In this document: positions 18,941 through 26,718 of the stretch, piece by piece
Position numbering within the stretch: position 1 is the stretch's first letter
Layout: every line of letters begins with the position of its first letter
From: WHSW01 sp963705955
GTDB lineage: Bacteria > Actinomycetota > Thermoleophilia > Solirubrobacterales > 70-9
Reading direction: 5' to 3'
NCBI GenBank assembly: GCA_963705955.1
Contig: CAVPLH010000001.1
Location: forward strand, 186,001-250,000
Length of the DNA: 64,000 nucleotides
Notes under the pieces: model-generated
What the model was told of the DNA's origin: nothing
The model's input: only the letters and a program-made list of their open reading frames with translations
The model's database searches: none
Program-made: the position numbers and the translations under genes

Positions 18941-20407
18941 GTGGAGTTGGAGGTCCGAGCGGCGGGGTTGGACGGGCTCGACACCGACCTGGTCGCGATC
19001 GCGATCGCGGACGGCGACGCGTTGCCGGACGGCCTCCGCGACTCCCGCGGCGCGGCGGACATCAAGACGGGATTCCGAAAGCTCACGGTCCTGCATCCCG
19101 AGCGTCCGGCGCGTGCGCTGGTCGTCGGGCTCGGCCGCCGCGAGGCGCTCGATGCCGAGCGCCTGCGGGTGGCCGCGGCGCTCGGCGCCGCGCGGGCCGG
19201 CTCGCTCGACGCCCGCTCGCTCGGCTGGGTGCTGCCCGAGGCCGGCGATCGCCCGGGCGCCGCTGCCGCGCTCGTCGAGGGCACGGCGCTCGCCGCGTAC
19301 CGCTTCGACCGTTATCGCTCGCCGGATCCCGAGGACCCGCCGCCGCCGCGTCTCGAGCGGCTGGTGATCGCCGCCGGGGCGACCGATCGCGAACGGATCG
19401 AGGCCGAGGCGCGAATCGCGCTCGTCGGCGCCGAGGCTGCGAATCGCGCCCGTGAGCTCCAGAACCTGCCCTCGAACGAGCTCACCCCCGAGCGGCTCGC
19501 CGTGCGGGCGGAGGAGATCGCCGCCGCGCACCCGACGGTCGAGGTCGAGGTGCTCGACCGCGCGGCGATCGCGGCGAAGGGAATGGGCGGGCTGGTCGCC
19601 GTCTCGGAGGGGTCGCGGACGGAGCCGCGGCTGATCGCGTTGCGATACGGCGCCGGCGACGGTGAGCGGATCGGGTTGGTCGGCAAGGGCGTCACCTTCG
19701 ACAGCGGCGGGATCTCGATCAAGCCCTCCACCGGCATGGAGGAGATGAAGATGGACATGTCGGGCGCGGCCGCGGTGCTCGAGGCCTTCGACGCCGTCGC
19801 CGCGCTCGGGCTCGACCTCGACCTCGTCGCCGTGATCCCCGCGACCGAGAACATGCCGAGCGGGAGCGCGGTCAAGCCGGGCGACATCATCACTCAGCTG
19901 AACGGCAAGACGGTCGAGGTCATCAACACGGACGCCGAGGGCCGGCTGATCCTCGCCGACGCACTCACCTACTGCGTTCGCGAGCTGGGGGCGACGCGTC
20001 TGGTCGACATTGCGACGCTTACCGGAGCCGTCGTGGTCGCGCTCGGGTCGACCTACGCGGCGCTGATCGCCAACGACGACGAGCTCGCCGCGGCGGTCGA
20101 GCGCGCGGCGACCGAGAGCGGCGAGCTCGCCTGGCGCCTCCCGCTCCACCCGGAGTACAAGGAGCTGACCCGCAGCACGGTCGCCGACCTCAGCAACTCG
20201 TCGGCGAAGCGCAAGGCCGGGACGATCTACGCCGCCGCCTTCCTCGAGGAGTTCGTCGAAGGCGTCCCCTGGGCGCACCTCGACATCGCCGGCACCGCCT
20301 GGGACACGGGACGCCAGTACGTGGGCAAGGGCCCTACCGGCTTCGGGGTTCGGCTCCTGGTCCGACTCGCGCGGGACCTCGCCGCGGGCGGCCGAGTCAG
20401 TCGATGA
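18941..20407 (+). CDS. pepA: Leucyl aminopeptidase (M17 family)
   Basis: Two-metal cytosolic aminopeptidase that removes N-terminal residues. The catalytic domain has GKGVTFDSGGISIKPS with a metal-binding Lys/Asp, MKMDMSGAAAV, and the M17 signature NTDAEGRLILADAL. 488 residues from GTG 18941, normal for the family. That start gives VELEVRAAGLDGLDTD, matching the first strand of M17 proteins, and follows a TAGACT box by 8 nt; ATG 18896 would add 15 unlikely residues. Stop overlaps the convergent thioesterase by 11 bp. Confidence 0.95.
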   Translation: MELEVRAAGLDGLDTDLVAIAIADGDALPDGLRDSRGAADIKTGFRKLTVLHPERPARALVVGLGRREALDAERLRVAAALGAARAGSLDARSLGWVLPEAGDRPGAAAALVEGTALAAYRFDRYRSPDPEDPPPPRLERLVIAAGATDRERIEAEARIALVGAEAANRARELQNLPSNELTPERLAVRAEEIAAAHPTVEVEVLDRAAIAAKGMGGLVAVSEGSRTEPRLIALRYGAGDGERIGLVGKGVTFDSGGISIKPSTGMEEMKMDMSGAAAVLEAFDAVAALGLDLDLVAVIPATENMPSGSAVKPGDIITQLNGKTVEVINTDAEGRLILADALTYCVRELGATRLVDIATLTGAVVVALGSTYAALIANDDELAAAVERAATESGELAWRLPLHPEYKELTRSTVADLSNSSAKRKAGTIYAAAFLEEFVEGVPWAHLDIAGTAWDTGRQYVGKGPTGFGVRLLVRLARDLAAGGRVSR

Positions 20408-20933
20408 TCAGGCAGGTCCCGGTGCCGTGGGCGAGCAGCTTGCGGCCGGCGACGTCGTAGAGGCGCGCCTCGGCCGTCGCCTGGCGACGGCCGCGGTAGA
20501 GGACCTCGGCCTCGCAGCGAACGGGCCCGGTCCGGTCGGTGATCGGGCGCACGAACTTCGCTTCCAGCGTTTGCGTCGAATAGCGTGCTCCGGCGGGCAA
20601 CGTCGTGTGGACCGCGCAGCCGATCGCCGAGTCGAGCAGGGCCGCGGCGTAGCCGCCGTGGACGGTCCCGATCGGGTTGTAGTGGTCCTCGCCGGGCTCG
20701 CCTTCGAACACGACCCGGCCCTCGTCGACCTCGACCGGGGCGATCCGAAACAGGACCGCGATCGGGGGCGGCGGAAGATCGCCGGAGGCGAGGGCGCGCA
20801 CGTGCTCGATCCCGGCCAACCCGGCGCCCGCCGCCGCCGCGCCGAGCGGGTCCTGCCAGGTGATCGTCCGGGTCCGGGTCTCCTCCGGCGAGCGGGCGGC
20901 GAAGTCGAGCGCCGAGGCGATCGCCGCGCTCAC
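20397..20933 (-). CDS. PaaI/hotdog-fold thioesterase
   Basis: 178 residues of the 4HBT/PaaI family that hydrolyses acyl- or aryl-CoA thioesters. The catalytic segment is HYNPIGTVHGGYAAALLDSAIGCAVHTTLP, with the HGG-(x)n-D pattern of hotdog thioesterases, followed by RYSTQTLEAKFVRPI and a GRRQATAEARLYD strand. A start at GTG 20933 overlaps the stop of the 44-codon gene upstream (GTGA), indicating coupled translation. The neighbourhood (HxlR regulator, acyl-CoA dehydrogenase) suggests acyl-CoA turnover. Confidence 0.88.
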   Translation of the reverse strand: MSAAIASALDFAARSPEETRTRTITWQDPLGAAAAGAGLAGIEHVRALASGDLPPPPIAVLFRIAPVEVDEGRVVFEGEPGEDHYNPIGTVHGGYAAALLDSAIGCAVHTTLPAGARYSTQTLEAKFVRPITDRTGPVRCEAEVLYRGRRQATAEARLYDVAGRKLLAHGTGTCLIID

Positions 20934-21064
20934 GTGCGGGGCTCGCGAGACCCCTGGCGGGCGGGGTAGAGCAGATCCACGAGGATCTCCTCGCTGGTCA
21001 CGGTGATCTCGAGCGGTGCGAGCTCGAGCTTCTTCGCCTTCTTCTGGTTCGGAATCAGCCTCAT
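20930..21064 (-). CDS. 44-residue basic/acidic small protein coupled to the thioesterase
   Basis: MRLIPNQKKAKKLELAPLEI at the start, then TSEEILVDLLYPARQGSREPRT. ATG has a clear GAAGGAGA Shine-Dalgarno seven bases upstream, and the TGA overlaps the thioesterase GTG as GTGA, so it is very probably translated. It could be a small regulatory or partner protein or a leader that couples ribosomes to the thioesterase. I recognise no family. Confidence 0.65.
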   Translation of the reverse strand: MRLIPNQKKAKKLELAPLEITVTSEEILVDLLYPARQGSREPRT

Positions 21065-21127
21065 CAGGGTCTCCTTCGCAGGCCGTGGCGCCGTTTTGCT
21101 TGACGAACCGGACCGTACCAGGGTCAG

Positions 21128-21156
21128 TTGCATCATGCAATGTACTGTGCGACAAT
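21128..21156 (+). promoter_or_regulatory. Promoter and possible operator of the HxlR regulator
   Basis: TTGCAT (21128-21133) and GACAAT (21151-21156) are spaced by 17 bp, a normal primary-sigma layout. TTGCATCATGCAA (21128-21140) is a perfect palindrome covering the -35, a likely operator for autoregulation and for control of the divergent small-protein/thioesterase operon. Confidence 0.55.
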
Positions 21157-21165
21157 CACACATCG

Positions 21166-21639
21166 ATGCTCGGACGTGAGTACGACCAGGTCTGCTCGAT
21201 CGCGCGCACGCTCGAGGTGCTGGGCGAACGCTGGACGCTGCTGATCATCCGCGACGTCTTTGACCGGCGACGCCGTTTCGAGCAGATCCAGGAGAACCTC
21301 GGGATCGCCCGCAACGTTCTCGCCGGCCGGCTCGCCTGGTTGGTCGAGCAGGGGATCCTCGAGAAGCGCCGCTACCAGGAGCACCCGCCCCGCTACGAGT
21401 ACTTCCTCACCGAGAGGGGGCTCGACCTGTGGCCGGTGATGGTCTCGCTGCTGCACTGGGGCGACCGCCATCTTGCCGCCGGGGACGGGCCGCCGATGGT
21501 GATCCGTCACAAAGCGTGCGGCGGGGCCGTCGACGATCGCCGTATCTGCGAGCGCTGCGGCGCGCACCTCGGCGTCCGCGAAGCGACCGTCGAGTACGGG
21601 CCGGGCGCGCCGGCGGAGTGGCCGGCCCGGGCCGCGTAA
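21166..21639 (+). CDS. HxlR-family winged-helix transcriptional regulator
   Basis: 157 residues. Residues 1-100 are the HxlR winged helix: YDQVCSIARTLEVLGERWTLLIIRD, FEQIQENLGIARNVLAGRLAWLVEQGILEK and PPRYEYFLTERGLDLWPV. A C-terminal extension has HKACGG and ICERCGAHLG, a Cys2-Cys2-like pair that could bind zinc or sense redox state. Divergent from the thioesterase operon and 13 bp ahead of an acyl-CoA dehydrogenase, so it probably controls one or both. ATG at 21166 follows a palindrome-bearing promoter. Confidence 0.92.
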   Translation: MLGREYDQVCSIARTLEVLGERWTLLIIRDVFDRRRRFEQIQENLGIARNVLAGRLAWLVEQGILEKRRYQEHPPRYEYFLTERGLDLWPVMVSLLHWGDRHLAAGDGPPMVIRHKACGGAVDDRRICERCGAHLGVREATVEYGPGAPAEWPARAA

Positions 21640-21652
21640 GCTGCCCCGGCCG

Positions 21653-22798
21653 ATGGACTTCCAGCTCTCAGACGAGCAGCGGCTGCTCCGGGACACGGTG
21701 CGCGAGTTCGCCCGCTCCGAGGTCGCCCCGGTGGCCGAGGAGCTCGACCGCTCGAAGTCGTTTCCCTACGAGATCGTCGCCAAGCTCGGCGAGCTCGGGC
21801 TGATGGGCATCCCGTTCGACGAGGAGTACGGCGGCGGAGGCGGCGACACGCTCTCCTACTCGCTCGCCGTCGAGGAGCTGGCGCGGGTCGACTCCTCGGT
21901 CGCGATCACACTCGCCGCCCACACCTCGCTCGGGACGATGCCGATCGCGCTCTGGGGCAGCGCCGGGCAGAAGTCCGAATGGCTGCCGGAGCTCTGCGCC
22001 GGTCGCCGGCTCGCCGCCTTCGGGCTCACCGAGCCCGAGGCGGGCTCCGACGCGGGCGCGACACGGACCCGCGCCCGGCTCGATCACGGCGAGTGGGTGA
22101 TCGACGGGGCGAAGCAGTTCATCACCAACTCCGGGACCGAGATCTCCGGCTGCGTCACGATCACGGCGCTGACGGGCGACGGCGGAGGTCGTCGCGAGAT
22201 CTCGAACATCATCGTGCCGAACGGGACCCCCGGCTACGAGCCCGGCGAGCCCTACCGGAAGATGGGCTGGAACGCGTCCGACACGCGGCCGCTGAGCTTC
22301 GCCGACTGCCGGGTGCCCGAGTCGAACCTGCTCGGCCGCCGCGGCGAGGGCTTCAAGAACTTCCTCCACATCCTCGACGGCGGACGGATCGGGGTCTCGG
22401 CGATCGGCGTCGGGCTCGCCCAGGGGGCGCTCGACGAGGCGATCGCCTACGCGAAGCAACGTCACGCCTTCGGCCAGCCGATCTCGAAGTTCCAGGCGAT
22501 CCAGACGAAGATCGCCGATCTCAGCGCCCAGATCGAGGCGGCACGCCTGCTCACGCACCGCGCCGCGCTCGAGAAGGACGGCGGACAGTCGTTCACGCTG
22601 ACCGCCGCACAGGCGAAGCTGGTCACCGGGCGGCTCGCGGTCCGCGCCGCGGAGGAGGCCGTTCAGATCCACGGCGGCTACGGATATATCGAGGAGTACC
22701 CGGTCTGCCGTTTCTACCGTGACGCGAAGATCCTCACGATCGGCGAGGGCACCGACGAGGTGCAGCAGATGGTGATCGCGCGCGCCCTCGGCTGCTGA
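21653..22798 (+). CDS. Acyl-CoA dehydrogenase
   Basis: Oxidises acyl-CoA to 2-enoyl-CoA with FAD and passes electrons to ETF. 381 residues: FGLTEPEAGSDAGATRTRA near 120-140 (FAD/substrate loop), IDGAKQFITNSG, GRIGVSAIGVGLAQGALDEAIAYAKQR, and the catalytic Glu in TIGEGTDEVQQMV near the C-terminus, where short/medium-chain enzymes carry it. Its ETF and ETF:QO partners are at 8.9-12.5 kb. ATG 13 bp after the HxlR stop, probably one transcript; a TAAGCT lies 10 nt upstream. Confidence 0.96.
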   Translation: MDFQLSDEQRLLRDTVREFARSEVAPVAEELDRSKSFPYEIVAKLGELGLMGIPFDEEYGGGGGDTLSYSLAVEELARVDSSVAITLAAHTSLGTMPIALWGSAGQKSEWLPELCAGRRLAAFGLTEPEAGSDAGATRTRARLDHGEWVIDGAKQFITNSGTEISGCVTITALTGDGGGRREISNIIVPNGTPGYEPGEPYRKMGWNASDTRPLSFADCRVPESNLLGRRGEGFKNFLHILDGGRIGVSAIGVGLAQGALDEAIAYAKQRHAFGQPISKFQAIQTKIADLSAQIEAARLLTHRAALEKDGGQSFTLTAAQAKLVTGRLAVRAAEEAVQIHGGYGYIEEYPVCRFYRDAKILTIGEGTDEVQQMVIARALGC

Positions 22799-22920
22799 GC
22801 GATCAGTTTTCCGCCACTTTGCGGATTAGTTGCCTTCGCCACAAGGATGCGTCCGGCGAGGGGGCTTAGACTCGCGTCGATCCACACACGGTCCCCCGAC
22901 ACTTCCTTGGGGAGGAGGCG

Positions 22921-23136
22921 ATGGGCAGCATGGACAGCAACGCGCAATGGCAGCAGATCGCGGCGCTGCATGACGAGTTCGAGAGCTCGGCGGTGGTCGT
23001 GCCGATCTGCGTCAGCCGGCTCGACGGACGACCTCACGAACTGTCGCCGAAGGCGCGAAGGTTCGCCGAGGCGCTGTCGTTCTCGGAGTCCTGGTCGCGG
23101 ATCTCACAGGCGCGTAACCGCCGATTGGCGGCCTGA
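22921..23136 (+). CDS. 71-residue protein of unknown function
   Basis: MGSMDSNAQWQQIAALHDEF opens a soluble, helix-prone polypeptide ending SQARNRRLAA. Support for translation is a strong GGGGAGGAG Shine-Dalgarno before the ATG and a less GC-rich 120-bp leader after the acyl-CoA dehydrogenase. No family recognised. Convergent with the PRC-barrel gene. Confidence 0.55.
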   Translation: MGSMDSNAQWQQIAALHDEFESSAVVVPICVSRLDGRPHELSPKARRFAEALSFSESWSRISQARNRRLAA

Positions 23137-23151
23137 GCCCGAGGCCGATGC

Positions 23152-23553
23152 TCAGCGCGCCTCTCGGGCGCTGAGCTCGTCGGGCGGGCGCTCGCCGAGC
23201 TCGGTGGCGCGCTCGGGGTCGACCGCGACTCGGTAGTGCTCGAGCAGGGCCCGCTCGAGAGCGACGGTGAGTGGCTCGCCGGGCTCGATCCGCGGCGCGG
23301 CGCGGATCCGGTCGCGGCTGTAGGGCACCCAGACGTGTCCGACGCCGGCGACCGCGTCACGACTCGGGACCAGGGTGTGGTGGCCGAAGCGCCCCATCCG
23401 GGCGAGCAGCCACTCGGGCTCGCCGCTGCGCTCGTCGACGATCGCGGCGACGATCCTCCCGACCTTGCCGCCGCCGAGCTCGTCCAGCTGGTCGCCGGCC
23501 CAGCCACGGATCGTCTCCAGGTCGGGGCGCGGAGCCGGAGGCGCGTCAGTCAT
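23152..23553 (-). CDS. PRC-barrel-like domain protein
   Basis: 133 residues. VGRIVAAIVDERSGEPEWLLARMGRFG and TLVPSRDAVAGVGHVWVPYSRDRI match the strand pattern of PRC-barrel domains, which occur in RimM and photosynthetic reaction-centre H subunits and here would be an adaptor of unknown partner. Its ATG lies 8 bp inside the meaB 3' end, so it is probably co-translated with meaB. Assignment is by pattern only. Confidence 0.6.
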   Translation of the reverse strand: MTDAPPAPRPDLETIRGWAGDQLDELGGGKVGRIVAAIVDERSGEPEWLLARMGRFGHHTLVPSRDAVAGVGHVWVPYSRDRIRAAPRIEPGEPLTVALERALLEHYRVAVDPERATELGERPPDELSAREAR

Positions 23554-24511
23554 CGCGGGCCTTGTCGAGGAGCTCCCGCGCTGCCGTCGCCGGGTCGATC
23601 TCGCGGCGGGTGACTCGCTCCAGCAATCCCGCCCAGTCCGGGTCGCTCTCCGTGCGCCGCTCGAGCTCGCGGCGCATTCGCCAGGCGGCGATTCCGATCA
23701 CCTCGGCGCGCAGGTTGCGCGCCCGTCGCTCGCTCAGCGTCCCGGCCTCGGCGATGTGCTCGCGGTGGGCGTCGATCGTCCGCACCAGCTCGTCGATCCC
23801 CTCGGCCCTGGTCGCCTCGGTCCGCACCACCGGCACCTTCCAGGGCCGGTCGGGACCGAGCGCGAGCACGGCCTTGACCTCGCGGATCATCGTGTCGGCG
23901 AGCGGGTGGTCGCACTTGTTGACCACGATCACGTCCGGGATCTCCATCACCCCCGCCTTCAGCGCCTGGATCGAGTCGCCCGAGCCCGGCATCAGCGCGA
24001 GGACGATCGTGTCGGCGTGGTCGACGACGTCGATCTCCCCCTGGCCGACGCCCACCGTCTCGAGCAGGATGTCGTCCTTGCCCGCGGCGTCCATCAGCAA
24101 CGCGGCCTGCAGTGCCGCCTCGGCGAGCCCCCCGAGCGAGCCGCGGGTCGCCATCGAGCGGATGAACACCCCCGGGTCGAGAAAGTGGTCGGCGAGCCGG
24201 ATCCGGTCGCCGAGCACGGCTCCGTGGGTGAACGGGCTCGAGGGATCGATCGAGAGCACGCCGATCTCGCGGTCGGCCTTGCGAAGCTCGGTGCAGATCG
24301 CCGCGATCAGGGTGCTCTTGCCGACGCCGGGCGGGCCGGTGAGGCCGACGATCCGCGCCTCGCCGGTGCGGGGGAAGATCTCCGCGACGAGCCGGTCGCC
24401 CTCCGGGTCCCGGTTCTCGACCAGGCTGATCGCACGGGCGAGGGCCCGCTTGTCGCCGGCGATCAAGCGCTCGGTCAGCGAGCCGGTCGCTGGTTCGGCT
24501 GCCTTCGCCAT
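23546..24511 (-). CDS. meaB: MeaB/ArgK-type GTPase, acyl-CoA mutase chaperone
   Basis: G3E-class GTPase that loads adenosylcobalamin into methylmalonyl-type mutases and protects them from inactivation. 321 residues: P-loop GLTGPPGVGKSTLIAAI near 55-70, SIDPSSPFTHGAVLGDRIR, the ETVGVGQGEIDV G3 region, and NKCD for guanine specificity. Its presumed client mutase is encoded at 12586-12996 and 13806-15464. ATG at 24511 follows a TAGACT box by 8 nt, the same arrangement as the mutase large subunit. Confidence 0.95.
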   Translation of the reverse strand: MAKAAEPATGSLTERLIAGDKRALARAISLVENRDPEGDRLVAEIFPRTGEARIVGLTGPPGVGKSTLIAAICTELRKADREIGVLSIDPSSPFTHGAVLGDRIRLADHFLDPGVFIRSMATRGSLGGLAEAALQAALLMDAAGKDDILLETVGVGQGEIDVVDHADTIVLALMPGSGDSIQALKAGVMEIPDVIVVNKCDHPLADTMIREVKAVLALGPDRPWKVPVVRTEATRAEGIDELVRTIDAHREHIAEAGTLSERRARNLRAEVIGIAAWRMRRELERRTESDPDWAGLLERVTRREIDPATAARELLDKARDD

Positions 24512-24519
24512 GGCGGCTG

Positions 24520-24525
24520 AGTCTA
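24520..24525 (-). promoter_or_regulatory. -10 box TAGACT, predicted leaderless promoter of meaB
   Basis: TAGACT on the minus strand, 8 nt before the ATG. The opposite strand has TAGAGT at 24541-24546, 10 nt before the divergent acyltransferase GTG. Confidence 0.5.
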
Positions 24526-24556
24526 GGGCGGAGGTAGCACTAGAGTCCGCGCCGCC

Positions 24557-25192
24557 GTGATCCGGACGCTGCGATTCCTTGCCGGCAACCGCATGCTCAA
24601 CCGTCGCTACGCGCGACTGCTGTGGCGCTATCTCTGGCGCCGCTTCCTGACCCCGGCGGGCTGGCGCTGGGAGACCGACGGCCCGGTCTTCTTCGGCACC
24701 GGCCTCGAGCTTCAGATCGCGAAGCGGGGCACGCTCCGGTTCGGGCGCTTCGTCTGGGTCGGCGACGGCACCAAGATCCGCTGCCACGAGGGCGAGGTGG
24801 TGATCGGGGCGAAGACGGTGATCGGGCAGGAGTGCACGATCTCGGCGTACAAGCGGGTGCGGATCGGCGAGCAGTGCGTGATCGCCGACCGCGCGATGTT
24901 CATCGACTTCGACCACGGGGTGGTCGAGGTCGAGCGCCCGATTCGCCTCCAGGGCATCTACAAGCGCGACGTCGAGGTCGGCTCCAACGTCTGGATCGGC
25001 TACGGCGCCTGCGTCCTGCGCGGGGTGCGGGTCGGCGACAACTCGATCCTCGGCACGAGCGCGGTGGTAACCCGGGACGTGCCGGCGAACGCGGTCGTCG
25101 GTGGCGTCCCGGCACGGGTGCTGCGGATGCGCGAGGCGCCGACGCGATTGACCTGGCCGGAGCCCGTCGAGCCCGAGGGCGAGGCTCCTTGA
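24557..25192 (+). CDS. Left-handed beta-helix (hexapeptide) acyltransferase
   Basis: 211 residues with hexapeptide repeats from about residue 75 (VVIGAKTVIGQECTISAYKR, DVEVGSNVWIGYGACVLRGVRVGDNSILG) and the C-terminal VVTRDVPANAVVGGVPARVL typical of maltose/galactoside O-acetyltransferase-like enzymes. An Arg-rich N-terminus could bind membranes. It transfers an acyl group to a sugar or antibiotic hydroxyl; next to GT4, GH57 and methyltransferase genes a role in acylating a glucan is plausible, as for the putative acetyltransferase gene in the mycobacterial MGLP region. GTG start. Stop is 10 bp from the convergent GT4 stop. Confidence 0.85.
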   Translation: MIRTLRFLAGNRMLNRRYARLLWRYLWRRFLTPAGWRWETDGPVFFGTGLELQIAKRGTLRFGRFVWVGDGTKIRCHEGEVVIGAKTVIGQECTISAYKRVRIGEQCVIADRAMFIDFDHGVVEVERPIRLQGIYKRDVEVGSNVWIGYGACVLRGVRVGDNSILGTSAVVTRDVPANAVVGGVPARVLRMREAPTRLTWPEPVEPEGEAP

Positions 25193-25202
25193 GCGATCCC
25201 GG

Positions 25203-26396
25203 CTACGCCCGGGCCGGGTCGCCGACCAACTCGGAGTAGACCGACGCCGTTCGCGTCGCGACCTCCCCCCAGTCGAAGCGGAGGATGTGCTCCGAGCCCT
25301 CGGCGACGAGGCGGTCGCGCAGGCCGGGGTCGGTGAGGACTCGCTCGACCATCTCACCCAACGCCTCCGGATCGCGGGCGCGGAACCGCAGGCCCGCCTC
25401 GTTGTGGGGGACGACCTCGCGCAGCCCGCCGGTGTCGGCGACGATGCACGGGCAGTCGGAGGCCATCGCCTCGAGCGCCACGAGGCCGAACGGCTCGTAG
25501 ATCGAGGGCACGACGCAGACGTCTGCGATCCGGTAGAGCGAGTGCAGGACGTCGTCGCCGATCCAGCCGAGGAAGGTGCCGTGGGAGTCGAGGCCGAGCT
25601 CCGCGGCCTGGCGGCGCAGCTCGGCCTCGTGCGTGCCCGAGCCGGCGACCAAGAAGCGGGTTCCCGGCACGGCCTCGACCAGTCTCGGCATCGCCTCGAG
25701 CGCGAGCTGGAAGCCCTTCTCGTAGACGAGCCTCCCGATCAGCAGCACGAGCCGCTCGTCGGGGGTGGCGAACTCGGCGCGCAGGCGCTCGAGCTCGGCG
25801 TCGTCATGCGGTTGCAGGTCGCCGGGGTCGATCCCGTTCGGGATCACGACGACGCGCGCCTCATCGGCGCCGAAGATGTCGACGACCTGCTCGCGCATGT
25901 AGTACGAGCAGGCGATCACGCGGTCGGACCGGTTGCTGACCCAGCGCTCGATCCCGTGGATGTGGCTCTGGGGATGCTTGTCGACCCAGCCCTGGTGGCG
26001 CCCGTACTCGGTCGCGTGGATCGTCGTCACGAGCGGCGCGGCGAATCGCCGCGCGAGATGGTCGCCGGCCGTCGCGACGAGCCAGTCGTGGCCGTGGACG
26101 ACGTCGAACCGGTACCGATCGCCGAGCTCGACCCCGGCCGCGAGCATGTCGGAGTTCATCCGCTCCACCCAGGCGACGAACTCACCCAGGTCCGTCGGCC
26201 GGGTCGGCTCGCGGACCCGGTGGATGCGGACCCCTTCGGCGACCTCCTCCGGCGGCGATTCCTCGCGACCTCGGGTCAGGACGTGCACCTCGGTGCCGGC
26301 GCTTGCGAGGTTCTCGGAGACCTTGCGGACGTGGCGGGCGAGCCCTCCCTCGATCAGCGGCGGATACTCCCAGGAAAGGATCAGAACTCTTCTCAA
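25203..26396 (-). CDS. GT4 family glycosyltransferase (Rv3032/GlgM-like alpha-glucosyltransferase)
   Basis: 397 residues, GT-B fold. N-terminal ILSWEYPPLIEGGLARHV is the starch/glycogen-synthase-type donor loop; VVHGHDWLV, VIACSYYMREQV, VIPNGIDPGDL, LLIGRLVYEKGFQLALEAM and the E-x7-E motif in PSIYEPFGLVALEAMA follow. The closest pattern I recall is the alpha-1,4-glucosyltransferase of mycobacterial methylglucose lipopolysaccharide and GlgM. TTG start with GGAAG upstream. Same strand as the GH57 and methyltransferase genes, separated from them by an amine-oxidase gene. Confidence 0.88.
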   Translation of the reverse strand: MRRVLILSWEYPPLIEGGLARHVRKVSENLASAGTEVHVLTRGREESPPEEVAEGVRIHRVREPTRPTDLGEFVAWVERMNSDMLAAGVELGDRYRFDVVHGHDWLVATAGDHLARRFAAPLVTTIHATEYGRHQGWVDKHPQSHIHGIERWVSNRSDRVIACSYYMREQVVDIFGADEARVVVIPNGIDPGDLQPHDDAELERLRAEFATPDERLVLLIGRLVYEKGFQLALEAMPRLVEAVPGTRFLVAGSGTHEAELRRQAAELGLDSHGTFLGWIGDDVLHSLYRIADVCVVPSIYEPFGLVALEAMASDCPCIVADTGGLREVVPHNEAGLRFRARDPEALGEMVERVLTDPGLRDRLVAEGSEHILRFDWGEVATRTASVYSELVGDPARA

Positions 26397-26718
26397 GAGC
26401 TGGCTTCCGGGTAGGAGAACAGGGTCCTCAACGGCCCATCGAGCTGAGAATCACGGGTCAGAAAAGGCTATCCCTGGCAGAGATGGCGCAGGGTGTGACC
26501 GAGGACAGGACCGGGGTCTCGAGCTAACGGTTGGCCGCCGGCAAGGCCGCTGGCCGGCGCGGGCGCCTGCGCGTTCATGGCGTCAGCGTATCCGAGAGGT
26601 CCGAGCGTCCGAACCGCCGGCCAACGCGTCGCGCAGCAGCGTGGTTCACACGCCGGGGCTGCGTGCGTCGCACGTGCCCGATCGGTGGTCCGACTCGGTT
26701 CTCGGTACGACGCACGAA
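26397..26718. other. 322-bp intergenic region without recognisable gene
   Basis: Lies between the amine-oxidase stop and the GT4 start (both minus strand). Short open frames here have no Shine-Dalgarno or domain. It holds a GC-rich imperfect inverted sequence (GGCCGCCGGCAAGGCCGCTGGCCGG, around 26531-26556) that may terminate the amine-oxidase transcript, but no T-run follows. Confidence 0.5.

Noticed and set aside
26397..26718. Possible small genes in the GT4/amine-oxidase gap
   Set aside because: Short frames lack start signals, domains and typical composition.
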